From the NCBI GenBank assembly GCA_027858895.1, contig JAQIBX010000015.1, positions 1 through 45,296 on the forward strand: DNA of 45,296 nucleotides, written 5' to 3'. The notes under the pieces were generated by a model that worked only from the letters and a program-made list of their open reading frames with translations, did no database searches and was not told where the DNA came from. Shown in pieces: positions 25,871 through 34,992 of the stretch (position 1 is its first letter; every line of letters begins with the position of its first letter). The position numbers were made by a program, and so were the translations under genes. The stretch is from Desulfuromusa sp. Its GTDB lineage: Bacteria; Desulfobacterota; Desulfuromonadia; Desulfuromonadales; Geopsychrobacteraceae.

Positions 25871-27241
25871 TTATGCCTCCCGAGCCCCGTGTGGAATCAT
25901 TTTCGGCCCCTCAATCAGTTTGGCATCCTGGATCTGTTTCCGCTCCGGTAAAACCAAGGTATCCCAGGTTTTACATTCAGGACAACGGCTGTGCCATTCG
26001 GTGAACCTGGCACCACAAGCATCACAGACAAATCCAAGCAGCAGATGACCATCGATCCCCAATGCTTTCTGGTATTCAACAATCGCTTCTTCGACATTAT
26101 TGCGGCGGCGCTGTGCTTCAGCCAAAAGTAAGTGTAGCTTGGTAAAATCGATTCCGGATGATTCCAGATCGGTCAAGTGGCTCATCGCTTCATCAACCAT
26201 TTCCAGTCGCAGACAAAGCCGTCCAAGGTACAGCTTAAGCAGCAGATCGCCACTATCAACCTGCATCTGGCTACGATAAAATGCCAGCAATGCAGCCGGA
26301 TCCTCAGCATTAATATAAAGATCTTCAAGCCGCGCCAGAAACACGCTCCTCTTCAATGCTTTGTAGCCATCCTGATAAACCTTAACAGCGTCACTATCAC
26401 GACCCGCCTGATGGTAGGCATCACCCAAGGTCACCCTTGCCGGGGTAAACTGGGCATCTTGTTTGATAATATCCCGGAAAACTTCTATCGCCTGTTCCCG
26501 GTCGCCTTTTTCAAACTCATTTCGGGCAATTTCATAACGCAATTGCCTCAATATCAACTTTTCCACATCTGCCTTAGGACCAGACTTGGATGTTTTAAGC
26601 AGCTTCCTCTGTAAAGCCAAGGCGTCCTGCCAACTGCCAAGATCGATTTGTATATCGCGCAACGCACGCATTGCTTTGCGGTTATCAGCATCTTCGGCCA
26701 GCAATTCTTTATAGATAATCATCGCCTCTTCACGGCGACCATCTTCTTCGTAAGTTGTGGCCAATTTGAAGAGAACTTCAAGCTCTTTCGGGTCAAGCTT
26801 ACGTGCTGTCTGCAACAACCCAATGCCCTCTTCGATATTGCCTTCCTGCAAAGCAACACTGGCCAGAGCCAGATGACTATCAACCCGTTGCGGGTCGCGA
26901 TCTAAAGCTTTTTTCAGCAGCGTCCGAGCTTGTTTCAAATCTCCCGAAAGCAGGCGGCCGACACCACGGCGGTAGATCAAACCAACCTCTTCAGCTTGTT
27001 TCAGACGACGTCCCCCTTTCCAGTTACGGAAAGAATAGAGAAAGGCACTTAAGAAATGTACGCCATTGCCAATCAGGAGACCAATCAACAAAACACAGAC
27101 CAACATAATTGCTGACGGTAGTGTGTAACTCAGATCGTTGGTCAAAAAAATCGTTATATCCCCAGGATTGATCCCCCAGAAATAAAGAAATCCAACCGCG
27201 AACAGGATAAAAGCTAATACGAGCAGGGCAATCAGGATCAT
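25871..27241 (-). CDS. LapA-LapB-like fusion: membrane-anchored TPR protein with rubredoxin-type zinc ribbon
   Basis: I choose ATG 27241 (GGAG 6 bases upstream) over the TTG/ATG starts at 27253 and 27247; the product has 456 residues. The first ~80 residues hold two membrane helices joined by NPGDITIFL, which looks like the DUF1049/LapA fold. Residues ~95-400 are tandem TPR repeats ([39 protein letters not shown]). The C-terminus has the zinc ribbon CDACGARF...CPECKTW typical of LapB (YciM). In E. coli, LapA and LapB are separate neighbouring proteins; LapB directs FtsH degradation of LpxC and so sets lipopolysaccharide synthesis. A similar role here is inferred from architecture. Confidence 0.8.
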   Translation of the reverse strand: MILIALLVLAFILFAVGFLYFWGINPGDITIFLTNDLSYTLPSAIMLVCVLLIGLLIGNGVHFLSAFLYSFRNWKGGRRLKQAEEVGLIYRRGVGRLLSGDLKQARTLLKKALDRDPQRVDSHLALASVALQEGNIEEGIGLLQTARKLDPKELEVLFKLATTYEEDGRREEAMIIYKELLAEDADNRKAMRALRDIQIDLGSWQDALALQRKLLKTSKSGPKADVEKLILRQLRYEIARNEFEKGDREQAIEVFRDIIKQDAQFTPARVTLGDAYHQAGRDSDAVKVYQDGYKALKRSVFLARLEDLYINAEDPAALLAFYRSQMQVDSGDLLLKLYLGRLCLRLEMVDEAMSHLTDLESSGIDFTKLHLLLAEAQRRRNNVEEAIVEYQKALGIDGHLLLGFVCDACGARFTEWHSRCPECKTWDTLVLPERKQIQDAKLIEGPKMIPHGAREA

Positions 27242-27283
27242 GACCATCTCCAAGCTAACCCACGTTATGGGTCACAGGGTTAT

Positions 27284-27637
27284 TTACTCACCAAACTTTT
27301 CAACTTCAGCTTTACAGTCTACACAATAACGGGAGAACGGTCGAACTTCCATGCGGCGGGCAGGAATTTCTTCTTCGCAACGCATACAAAGACCGTAGAC
27401 ACCCTTATCCATGCGTTCCAAAGCGGCGTCGATATCGCGCACCCGGGATCGCTGTGTCTCACTGAGAGACATCAATACTTGCTGATTATAGCTGTTAGAT
27501 GACATATCACCAATATCTGGAACGCCATCTTTTCCCAGCGACTGGGAGGCAGCGTAAGCACGCTCAGACTCTGCTAAAACTTCGTCGCGCACCCGCAATA
27601 GGTGCGCCCTTATCTCTGCTAAATCATCTGCTTCCAT
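27284..27637 (-). CDS. DksA/TraR-family zinc-finger regulator
   Basis: ATG 27637 follows GGAGGAGGA and gives 117 residues; the longer ORF-track start is not needed. It has an N-terminal coiled coil (LAEIRAHLLRVRDEVLAESERA), the linker MDKGVYGLCMRCEEEIP and a four-cysteine zinc finger CMRC-N17-CVDC. Members bind RNA polymerase in the secondary channel. It lacks the DxxDxA tip of true DksA in an obvious form (the loop region reads DIGDMSSN), so a DksA-like rather than DksA function is the safer call. It lies 27 bases after rlmH in the same operon. Confidence 0.85.
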   Translation of the reverse strand: MEADDLAEIRAHLLRVRDEVLAESERAYAASQSLGKDGVPDIGDMSSNSYNQQVLMSLSETQRSRVRDIDAALERMDKGVYGLCMRCEEEIPARRMEVRPFSRYCVDCKAEVEKFGE

Positions 27638-27664
27638 CGTTACAATCCTCCTCCATAAACCCAC

Positions 27665-28138
27665 CTACCGATTATGGTAGGGCTCATTTTTGATAATAGT
27701 GCAACTTCGATAGAGTTGTTCAAGCAAAAAAACTCTTGCCATCTGGTGTGTAAAAGTCATTTTTGATAACGACAAGAGCAAATCAGCCCGGTTACGAACG
27801 GCGGGATCAAGACCATAAGGGCCGCCGATGACCAGACACCAGGTGCGGCCACTATGCAGCATTTCCCCAGATAAAAGATCGGCTAACTGTTCTGATTCCA
27901 GATTGCGCCCGCGTTCATCAAGCACAATTAAAAAGGCTCGCTCAGGAACCTTTTCCAAAATCCGTGCTCCTTCGCGTTTGAGCAATCCGGTCGTATCCCC
28001 TTTTCGCCCCCCTTTTTCTTCTTTCAGCTCAACAATGTCCAGCGAAAAATAATGCTGCACCCGCCCGGCATATTCATCAGCTGCATTTCTCTGCCAGGTT
28101 TCGGTCAACTTACCAACGCAAATCAGTCTCAGCTTCAC
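27665..28138 (-). CDS. rlmH: 23S rRNA (pseudouridine-1915) N3-methyltransferase RlmH
   Basis: The 157-residue SPOUT methyltransferase has the usual start MKLRLICVGKLTETW, the knot region LVIGGPYGLDPAVR, and the C-terminal signature HQMARVFLLEQLYRSCTIIKNEPYH. It modifies helix 69 of the large subunit after 70S assembly. Its ATG overlaps the rsfS stop by four bases, a pairing conserved in many bacteria. Confidence 0.97.
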   Translation of the reverse strand: MKLRLICVGKLTETWQRNAADEYAGRVQHYFSLDIVELKEEKGGRKGDTTGLLKREGARILEKVPERAFLIVLDERGRNLESEQLADLLSGEMLHSGRTWCLVIGGPYGLDPAVRNRADLLLSLSKMTFTHQMARVFLLEQLYRSCTIIKNEPYHNR

Positions 28139-28494
28139 TGCGCTTCAGTCTGAACCAATTCAACCTCGGGGGCTTCACTCCACAACCCCTCAAGGTCATA
28201 GAATTCACGGACCGATTGTTGAAAGACATGCACCATGATCTCACCGTAATCGAGCAATACCCAGCGCCCCTGGTCCATCCCCTCAATAGCCAGTGGCACC
28301 ACATCATGCTGATGCTTAAAGTCTGTCCTGATATTTTCTGCAATTGCCTGAACCTGGCGATCGGAACGTCCAGAGGCCAGCAACAGGTAGTCGGTCAGAG
28401 AGGAGAGCCCCCGGACATCAAACAGTTTAAGATTCATTGCTTTTTTATCAAGTGCAAATTCAACGGCTAAAAGTGCAGTTTCAATGGCTTGCAA
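28135..28494 (-). CDS. rsfS: Ribosome silencing factor RsfS (Iojap family)
   Basis: The 119-residue protein binds ribosomal protein L14 and blocks subunit joining when nutrients are short. It has the family core FDVRGLSSLTDYLLLASGRSDRQVQAIA, EGMDQGRWVLLDYGEIMVHVF and the C-terminal YDLEGLW. The ATGA overlap with rlmH and the 19-base gap after nadD place it in the operon. Confidence 0.96.
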   Translation of the reverse strand: MQAIETALLAVEFALDKKAMNLKLFDVRGLSSLTDYLLLASGRSDRQVQAIAENIRTDFKHQHDVVPLAIEGMDQGRWVLLDYGEIMVHVFQQSVREFYDLEGLWSEAPEVELVQTEAQ

Positions 28495-28513
28495 ATCAAT
28501 ACCTTCTTATCTT

Positions 28514-29155
28514 CTATTTAAAATAGAGGCTATAAGCCCTAATATGATCGATGACAGCCTGTGGAACCTGTTTCCCGACATCCCGGCTCATCGACAATTG
28601 CTGACGAATTTCTGTGGAGGATATATCCCGGCAGGTATGCGCTACTGTAATCAACGAAAATCCTGTCTCACATTGAAGATTTTTTGAGTCGGAATCATAG
28701 CAGAAGCGATCTGCGATGGCAACCGGCAGTAGCTCTTGTAATGAGCCTGAAAACCCGGGTCGGGCGGTTACCACGATGTGTGCAAATTCGAACAGTCGTG
28801 AGTAGTCTTTCCAGGTACCAATTTCCTGAAAGGAATCAAGTCCCATAATAAAAAAGTACTCGTTCTGGGGAAATTCTGTATGTAACTGCTGCAAGGTTTC
28901 GACAGAATAGCTGGGACCACCGCGACGCCCTTCAATATCGCAGCTGTAAAACATTGGATAAGCTGACAGGGCTGCATCGACCATCGCCAGCCTATGAACA
29001 AAGGAGACCTCACCTGCCAGCTGTTTGTGAGGTGGCTGGCAGGTTGGGATAAACCAGACATGATCCAGGTTGCAACCCTTCAATACCTCTTCAGCGATAT
29101 GCAGGTGGCCGAAATGAATTGGATTGAAAGTACCGCCAAGCAACCCGATACGCAT
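28514..29155 (-). CDS. nadD: Nicotinate-nucleotide adenylyltransferase
   Basis: This enzyme adenylates nicotinate mononucleotide in NAD synthesis. ATG 29155 with AAAGGAGAT upstream gives 213 residues, and the family start MRIGLLGGTFNPIHFGHL. It also has the nucleotidyl-transferase C-terminal motif DISSTEIRQQL and the FIPTCQPPHK segment. The ORF-track extension into proA is not coding in this frame. It starts 10 bases after the proA stop. Confidence 0.96.
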   Translation of the reverse strand: MRIGLLGGTFNPIHFGHLHIAEEVLKGCNLDHVWFIPTCQPPHKQLAGEVSFVHRLAMVDAALSAYPMFYSCDIEGRRGGPSYSVETLQQLHTEFPQNEYFFIMGLDSFQEIGTWKDYSRLFEFAHIVVTARPGFSGSLQELLPVAIADRFCYDSDSKNLQCETGFSLITVAHTCRDISSTEIRQQLSMSRDVGKQVPQAVIDHIRAYSLYFK

Positions 29156-29165
29156 GAAATCTCCT

Positions 29166-30422
29166 TTATTCGCGGATTTGTCCGTCCCCCAGAACGACAA
29201 ATTTACGCGTGGTCAAATCTTCAAGCCCCATCGGTCCAAAAGAATGGAGCTTGGATGTTGAAATTCCGATTTCCGCACCGAGTCCCAGCTGATTACCGTC
29301 TGAAAAACGGGAAGAAGCATTAACCATCACCACACTGGAATTAATTTCACGCAGAAATTGCTGTGATAATCGATAATCGTTAGTCACAATCACCTCAGTA
29401 TGGAGAGAACCATAGGTTTCGATATGCTGACGAGCCTGCTCATAGCTGTCGACAATCCGCACCGACAGGATCAGTTCAAGGTATTCAGTTGACCAATCTT
29501 GCTCGGTTACTGGAATCAATCCAGCAAAGATCTGTCGCGACTTTTCACAACCGCGAAGCTCAACACCCGCCCGGCCCATAGCTGCTGCAACTTGTGGCAA
29601 AAACTCAGCGGCAATGTCACAGTGAATCAACAAGGTCTCCATAGCATTGCAGACACCAGGTCTCTGTACCTTGGCATTAAGGCAGATTTCCTCAGCCATC
29701 TGCAGATCAGCTGCAGCGTCAACATAGGTGTGGCAAACCCCTTTGTAGTGTTTAATAACAGGTATCCGCGAATTTTCTGCAACAAACCGGATCAGCCCCT
29801 CACCACCACGCGGGATAATAAGATCAATTTCATCTTCACGCTGCAGCAGTTCCATCACAGCATCCCGGTCACTCGTGGTCACCACCTGCAGGGCTGCTGG
29901 CGGCAAGTCCAGATCTTCTAGCACCTGCTGCAGGATAACACCAATCGCACGGTTGGAATTGATCGCCTCTGAGCCACCACGAAGAATCACGGCGTTACCA
30001 CTTTTCAGGCATAAGCCAGCGGCATCCGCGGTCACATTTGGGCGTGACTCGTAGATAATACCAATCACACCCAGCGGGATCCGTTGGCGACCGACCTGAA
30101 TACCATTAGGGCGTAGCCACATACCAGTGATTTCGCCAACCGGGTCAGGCAGAGCAGCCACCTCGCGTAAACCATCCGCCATCCCGCAAATGCGTTCTGG
30201 TGTCAGGGTGAGGCGATCTATCATTGCAGCCGCCATATTATTTTTACGCGCCCGACTGAGATCTTTTTCATTCTCCATCTGCAGCTGTTCTGAACCATTC
30301 TCCAGCGCTGCAGCCATTTTAAATAGCAACTCATTTTTAATTGCCGAAGGCAAGTTGGCTATCTGCCGTGAGGCTTGACGGGCAGCAACAGCCAGATCAA
30401 TCATCTCTGCACGGATAGACAT
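29166..30422 (-). CDS. proA: Gamma-glutamyl phosphate reductase
   Basis: This is the second step of proline synthesis: NADPH reduction of glutamyl-5-phosphate to the semialdehyde. The 418-residue aldehyde-dehydrogenase-type protein has the catalytic cysteine in KVQRPGVCNAMETLL, the cofactor segment GVIGIIYESRPNVTADAAGLCLKSGNA and the C-terminal GPMGLEDLTTRKFV. Its ATG shares one base with the proB stop (TAATG), so the pair is translationally coupled. Confidence 0.97.
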   Translation of the reverse strand: MSIRAEMIDLAVAARQASRQIANLPSAIKNELLFKMAAALENGSEQLQMENEKDLSRARKNNMAAAMIDRLTLTPERICGMADGLREVAALPDPVGEITGMWLRPNGIQVGRQRIPLGVIGIIYESRPNVTADAAGLCLKSGNAVILRGGSEAINSNRAIGVILQQVLEDLDLPPAALQVVTTSDRDAVMELLQREDEIDLIIPRGGEGLIRFVAENSRIPVIKHYKGVCHTYVDAAADLQMAEEICLNAKVQRPGVCNAMETLLIHCDIAAEFLPQVAAAMGRAGVELRGCEKSRQIFAGLIPVTEQDWSTEYLELILSVRIVDSYEQARQHIETYGSLHTEVIVTNDYRLSQQFLREINSSVVMVNASSRFSDGNQLGLGAEIGISTSKLHSFGPMGLEDLTTRKFVVLGDGQIRE

Positions 30423-31564
30423 TAATCAACCTCCTCTTCCTCGTCTATGGTCAAAACTAAATTATCGCGACAAACAACTTCGTCACGATATTTATAACCA
30501 AGGACTTTTTCAATATCTGCACACTGTTTCCCCATGATTTGCAGAGTTTCTGCCAATGAATAACTGATCACTCCTCGGGCGAACTCTGCGCCATCAAGGT
30601 TGCAAAGCCGCACTGCATCACCTCTCTCAAAACCACCATCTACACCAAGTATGCCGGAAGGCAACAGACTTTTCCCGTGCCTGATGACAGCCTCCTGACC
30701 CCCTTCGTCAATCAGCAGTTTCCCTCGCGGTTTTTTAGAAAATGCAATCCAGTGCTTTTTCGCAGACAGCTTGGACTGTGCCGGGAGAATGTAGGTACCA
30801 ACATCTTCACCGGAAAAAATCCGGGCCAAGATATTCGCACTGCGACCATTGACAATCAGCGTTCCGACCCCGCTGAGTGCTGCACGCTTGGCGGCTTTCA
30901 ACTTGGTGCTCATCCCTCCGGTACCAAGGTTGCTTTTTGATTCTCCACCCATCGCTTCAATTTCTGGTGTTACTCGTTCAACCACCGGAATCAACTGTGC
31001 GTGTGGATTCTCCGCGGGATCCTGATCGTAGAGTCCATCAACATCAGATAGGATAATCAACATATCTGCTTCCACCAGATTAGTGACCAGAGCCGAAAGG
31101 TTGTCGTTGTCACCAAAGCGGATTTCCTCAACCACAACAGTGTCATTTTCATTGACTATCGGCGTCACTCTATATTCGAGCAAAGTCATGACGGTATTAC
31201 GTGCATTCAAGTAACGGCGGCGGTTTGATAAATCATCACGCGTCAGTAAAACCTGTGCGACATTGTAGTTTAAAGCCTGGAATGTTTCCTGATACTCACG
31301 GATGATACGTGTCTGACCAATTGCTGCAGCGGCCTGTTTCTGCGGAATAGTCTGCGGACGCCCAGTAATTCCCAGCTGCCCTTTCCCGGCAGAGACCGCA
31401 CCGGAAGAAACCACAACCACCTCCAAGCCACGATCAAGCAAGTGACAAATATCCGTCGATATTGCCCCCACCCGGGCATCTTCCAGCCCGGCAACATTAG
31501 AGAGCACTCCACTACCAATCTTGATAACCACTCGTTTTACATGAGCAATTAACGCCTTACGCAT
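30422..31564 (-). CDS. proB: Glutamate 5-kinase with C-terminal PUA domain
   Basis: This is the first step of proline synthesis. The 380 residues hold an amino-acid-kinase domain (about 8-265: VVIKIGSGVLSN, VVVSSGAVSAGKGQL, IVNENDTVVVEEIRFGDND) and a PUA domain (about 285-365: KKPRGKLLIDEGGQEAV, LCNLDGAEFARGVISY), as in E. coli ProB. Feedback inhibition by proline is the rule in the family. It lies 61 bases downstream of obgE and is coupled to proA. Confidence 0.97.
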   Translation of the reverse strand: MRKALIAHVKRVVIKIGSGVLSNVAGLEDARVGAISTDICHLLDRGLEVVVVSSGAVSAGKGQLGITGRPQTIPQKQAAAAIGQTRIIREYQETFQALNYNVAQVLLTRDDLSNRRRYLNARNTVMTLLEYRVTPIVNENDTVVVEEIRFGDNDNLSALVTNLVEADMLIILSDVDGLYDQDPAENPHAQLIPVVERVTPEIEAMGGESKSNLGTGGMSTKLKAAKRAALSGVGTLIVNGRSANILARIFSGEDVGTYILPAQSKLSAKKHWIAFSKKPRGKLLIDEGGQEAVIRHGKSLLPSGILGVDGGFERGDAVRLCNLDGAEFARGVISYSLAETLQIMGKQCADIEKVLGYKYRDEVVCRDNLVLTIDEEEEVD

Positions 31565-31625
31565 AACCCCTCAATTCAGTAAAATCTCATTCAAACATTG
31601 GAAAAAATTAAAACGCAAAGTTGCC

Positions 31626-32654
31626 TCATTGTGATATCAAAATTGAGACTTCGCGCAACCGATCTAACTCGTTACCAACTGCCGTCACCAAACCCTTCAA
31701 TCCCTCACCTGTTACCGCTGAAACTGCAAATACCAAATAACCGAGAGATTCAAAACGCTCTGCCAACGGCGCAACGAGTTCACGAACTTCTGGAACATCG
31801 ATCTTTGTCAGCACAACAAGTTGCGGCTTGTCGGTCAAAGAATCATCATAGCGCTTCAGTTCAGCATTGATCATCTGAAAATTTTCAAATGGATCCCCTT
31901 CCTGCATGCAAGAAGTATCTACCAAATGGAGAAATAAATCGGTTCTCTCAACATGGCGTAGAAATCTGGTGCCAAGACCATGACCTTCGCTTGCCCCGGC
32001 AATTAAACCGGGGATATCGGCCATCACCATGGTTTTAAACCCGCCATAGGGAACAACGCCGAGATTAGGCACCAGGGTAGTAAAGGGATAATCGGCAATT
32101 TTTGGCTTAGCTGCAGATAATGACGAGATCAAGGTCGATTTACCGGCATTCGGCAATCCCACCAATCCAACATCTGCCAGCAATTTCAATTCCAGGCGTA
32201 AGGATTTAACTTCTCCTGCGATTCCTGGTTGAGCATGACGCGGAGCCCGATTGGTGCTGGTCGCAAAACGGGCATTTCCCCGGCCACCTTTTCCACCTGG
32301 TAGAAACAACAAAGGTTCTCCAACTTCAGTTAAATCAGCGAGCAGTTCATTAGTTTCATCATCATAGACCAGGGTTCCCTTCGGCATCCGCAGTACCAGA
32401 GATTCACCATTTTTACCATGTTTGGTTTTACCCAGACCGGGAGCTCCGTTCTTGGCCTTGCAATGATGTAGATAACGATAATCGAGTAAAGTTGAAAGTG
32501 AGTCATCAACAATAAAAGAGACACTACCACCATCACCACCATCACCACCATCCGGACCACCCTTGGGAATAAACTTCTCACGTAGAAAAGAGACACAGCC
32601 ACGCCCGCCATCTCCAGCCTTGACCTCGATCCTGACTTGATCAACAAACTTCAT
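31626..32654 (-). CDS. obgE: Obg-family GTPase (ribosome assembly)
   Basis: The 342-residue protein has the glycine-rich Obg fold (about 1-158: GDGGRGCVSFLREKFIPKGG, GGDGGDGGSVSF) followed by a GTPase domain (G1 GLPNAGKSTL, G3 MADIPGLI, G4 LTKIDV, then FAVSAVTGEGL). No C-terminal OCT domain follows, as in many Gram-negative members. It follows rplU-rpmA in the classical order, with a long hairpin in the 93-base gap. Confidence 0.97.
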   Translation of the reverse strand: MKFVDQVRIEVKAGDGGRGCVSFLREKFIPKGGPDGGDGGDGGSVSFIVDDSLSTLLDYRYLHHCKAKNGAPGLGKTKHGKNGESLVLRMPKGTLVYDDETNELLADLTEVGEPLLFLPGGKGGRGNARFATSTNRAPRHAQPGIAGEVKSLRLELKLLADVGLVGLPNAGKSTLISSLSAAKPKIADYPFTTLVPNLGVVPYGGFKTMVMADIPGLIAGASEGHGLGTRFLRHVERTDLFLHLVDTSCMQEGDPFENFQMINAELKRYDDSLTDKPQLVVLTKIDVPEVRELVAPLAERFESLGYLVFAVSAVTGEGLKGLVTAVGNELDRLREVSILISQ

Positions 32655-32682
32655 ATAATCTTTCTGCCAGTTGTGCCTGAAA

Positions 32683-32725
32683 CAGAAGAACCCGGTGACC
32701 GCAATAGCGATACCGGGTTCTTCTG
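32683..32725 (-). promoter_or_regulatory. Long hairpin between rpmA and obgE
   Basis: CAGAAGAACCCGGT (32683-32696) is the exact complement of ACCGGGTTCTTCTG (32712-32725), and the interior adds five further pairs (ATCGC with GCGGT on the minus strand) around a TATT loop. No T-run follows it on the minus strand, so it is more likely a processing or attenuation structure than a full terminator. Confidence 0.65.
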
Positions 32726-32747
32726 AATTGTTTCATGACAAAACTGA

Positions 32748-33002
32748 TTATGCAGCGTAAACGCTGATATGCTTACGTCCTTGCGCCTTAGTTTCAAACT
32801 TGACGACTCCATCGATCGTCGCAAACAAGGTATAATCCTTGCCACAACCGACATTATTTCCGGGATGAAAAGTTGTTCCGCGCTGACGCACCAAAATGGA
32901 ACCGGAAGAAACTTGCTCACCACCAAAACGTTTGATGCCGAGCCGTTTACCCGCGCTGTCACGACCATTTCGGGTACTACCAGCAGCTTTCTTATGAGCC
33001 AT
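32748..33002 (-). CDS. rpmA: 50S ribosomal protein L27
   Basis: The 84-residue basic protein has the standard L27 sequence: [54 protein letters not shown]. Its N-terminus lies near the peptidyl-transferase centre. There is no Firmicutes-type cleaved leader before AHKKA. It starts 9 bases after rplU. Confidence 0.98.
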   Translation of the reverse strand: MAHKKAAGSTRNGRDSAGKRLGIKRFGGEQVSSGSILVRQRGTTFHPGNNVGCGKDYTLFATIDGVVKFETKAQGRKHISVYAA

Positions 33003-33011
33003 GAGACCTCC

Positions 33012-33320
33012 TTAAACTTCGATTGCCGCGACCTTAAGTCGGGTTATGGGTTGACGGTGGCCGAATTTCTTACGACTACCTCCACGCCGCTTGGATTTAA
33101 AAACAAGAATTTTCTTGTCTTTTTCCTGGGCTACGATCCGTGCTTTAACCTTAGCACCTGGTACGAGAGGTGTTCCGAGTTTAACCTCTGCGCCACCGAC
33201 CATGAGGACTTGATCGAGTTCGATGGTATCACCCACCGCACCGTCGATCATTTCGACCTTAAACAGGTCGCCTTCGGAAACTTTATACTGTTTGCCTCCG
33301 GTCTTGATCACCGCATACAT
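33012..33320 (-). CDS. rplU: 50S ribosomal protein L21
   Basis: The 102-residue protein has the typical L21 start MYAVIKTGGKQYKVSEGDLFKVE and the C-terminal KSKRRGGSRKKFGHRQPIT. GGAGAAT precedes the ATG. It is the first gene of the minus-strand housekeeping series, with a strong promoter about 70 bases upstream. Confidence 0.98.
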   Translation of the reverse strand: MYAVIKTGGKQYKVSEGDLFKVEMIDGAVGDTIELDQVLMVGGAEVKLGTPLVPGAKVKARIVAQEKDKKILVFKSKRRGGSRKKFGHRQPITRLKVAAIEV

Positions 33321-33386
33321 TGTTAATATTCTCCTATATCATAGAGCAAAAGCCACGAACACAGAAATTGTGCTGCAACAGCGAAT

Positions 33387-33414
33387 AATATATGGTCAAT
33401 TGTAAAATTGTCAA
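33387..33414 (-). promoter_or_regulatory. Sigma-70 promoter for rplU-rpmA and the downstream series
   Basis: On the minus strand TTGACA (33409-33414), 16 bases, TATATT (33387-33392); an alternative TATTAT lies at 18-base spacing. The elements are close to consensus, as expected for ribosomal protein genes. The leader is about 60 bases, with no large structure seen. Confidence 0.75.
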
Positions 33415-33498
33415 GATAAAGTTGAATTTACTGTTGAATCACAACAACCCGGACCGTACCTTGATGTGTACTTTTCAAAGACCTCTGTCAAAGCATAA

Positions 33499-33527
33499 AA
33501 AGACCCATCCGATAAAGATGAGCCTTT
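33499..33527 (-). terminator. Terminator of the nuo operon
   Basis: On the minus strand AAAGGCTCATC pairs with GATGGGTCTTT (11 positions including two G-U) around TTTATCG and runs into TTATGCTT. It begins 28 bases after the nuoN stop. The opposite strand pairs less well because the wobble pairs become mismatches, so it acts mainly for nuo. Confidence 0.7.
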
Positions 33528-33554
33528 CTACAAATGGGTATTGGTCATATTCAG

Positions 33555-34973
33555 TTAAAGCAGGGAGACAACTGCTGCTTTGGCTGCCGCCAAAAGACTT
33601 TGTGGCAAAGAACCAATCAATATAATTGCGAGGATGAAAAAGGTTCCCATAATCTTTGCCCCAAAGGGGAGAATAATTACATCCTTCTCATCATCTGCAG
33701 CACAGTAAGCAGCTCTCGCCATTTTCAGGTAATAAAAGGCAGCCACCGCTGCATTCATCACTGCAATAATGACTAAAGCGTAGAAACCTTCGTGGATCGC
33801 CCCGGTAAAAATCATAAACTTACCAATAAATCCGATGGTGGGTGGTATACCCGCCATACCAAAAACTGAAACTAGCAGAGTTAAAGCCAGCAGTGGTGAC
33901 CGGCGCGATAACCCCTTAAGGTCATCAAAGGTAACATTTTGCCCCTCCGGGGCAATATTGTAGATGACATAAAACACGCCAAGGTTCATCAACAGATAAC
34001 CAACAACATAAAAGATAGCTGCTGCCATCCCCAATTCGGCGCCGGTCAAAATACCGAGCATGACATAGCCGGCATGAGCGATACTGGAATAGGCAAGCAA
34101 GCGCTTTAGATCTGTTTGCACCAAGGCACTAAAGTTGCCTAGAGTCATCGATAAAACTGCAATTGTAGCCAATACCCAAGTGACCTGTGAGACATCAAAA
34201 CCAGCAACTGCAACTAACCGCAGCAGCAACAATACGGCGCCAACCTTGGGAAGGGTTGCGACAAAGCTTGTGGTTTCATTCGCTGCCCCCTGATAAACAT
34301 CGGGGGTCCAGAAGTGCATGGGAAACATTGCTAGCTTATAGAAGAACGCAGTCATCACGAGAACCACTGCAATCACTGCTAAAGGCTGTGTAGCCACCAG
34401 TGCCGGCATTTTTTCTGCCAGTTCCACTAGATAGGTCGTGTGTGCCAGACCAAAAATATAACTCATCCCGTAGAGGGTCAGCCCGGTTGATACTGCCCCA
34501 AACAGAATATATTTAATTCCAGCCTCAACATGTATTCTGCCCTGACCGCAGCGGAAAGGGATAACAACATAGAGAGCAAAAGATGAAATCTCCAGGCTGA
34601 GCAAAATGGTCAATAATTCAACAGAACTGCTTAAAAACATTAATCCCAAGGCGCTTATTGCCAGAAACATATAGTATTCAGTATGTAATTTATCCTGAAT
34701 TCCAGTCAAACCACTGCCAAGGAAAAAAATCAGGAATAAACCAAAGACAATCACCACTTTGAACAGTTGAGACAGGGCATCGATCTGGTAAACATCATAA
34801 AACATCAGACCCTGAGTACCCATGCTGGCAAAGGTAACAATGACAGTGATTGCAGCAAGCACCAGACTAGTTGCCTGAACAGTGCCTGTGCGAAAGTTGC
34901 CCAAGGTCATGAAGAACAAGACCAGGACCGTTAGCATCAGGGCAATTTCTGGCAGAAAAATCGTGTTTAACAT
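33555..34973 (-). CDS. nuoN: NADH-quinone oxidoreductase-type subunit N
   Basis: The 472-residue, roughly 14-helix antiporter-like subunit is the one nearest the quinone arm side of the membrane domain. The charged residues of the channel are present: Glu in LLTILLSLEISSFALYV, Lys in ATLPKVGAVLLLLRL, and Lys in PPTIGFIGKFMIF. LLAYSSIAHAGYVMLG is the broken-helix region. It is the last gene of the operon, 19 bases after nuoM, and is followed by a terminator. Confidence 0.95.
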   Translation of the reverse strand: MLNTIFLPEIALMLTVLVLFFMTLGNFRTGTVQATSLVLAAITVIVTFASMGTQGLMFYDVYQIDALSQLFKVVIVFGLFLIFFLGSGLTGIQDKLHTEYYMFLAISALGLMFLSSSVELLTILLSLEISSFALYVVIPFRCGQGRIHVEAGIKYILFGAVSTGLTLYGMSYIFGLAHTTYLVELAEKMPALVATQPLAVIAVVLVMTAFFYKLAMFPMHFWTPDVYQGAANETTSFVATLPKVGAVLLLLRLVAVAGFDVSQVTWVLATIAVLSMTLGNFSALVQTDLKRLLAYSSIAHAGYVMLGILTGAELGMAAAIFYVVGYLLMNLGVFYVIYNIAPEGQNVTFDDLKGLSRRSPLLALTLLVSVFGMAGIPPTIGFIGKFMIFTGAIHEGFYALVIIAVMNAAVAAFYYLKMARAAYCAADDEKDVIILPFGAKIMGTFFILAIILIGSLPQSLLAAAKAAVVSLL

Positions 34974-34992
34974 AAGTTGATCCGATTCTTAG

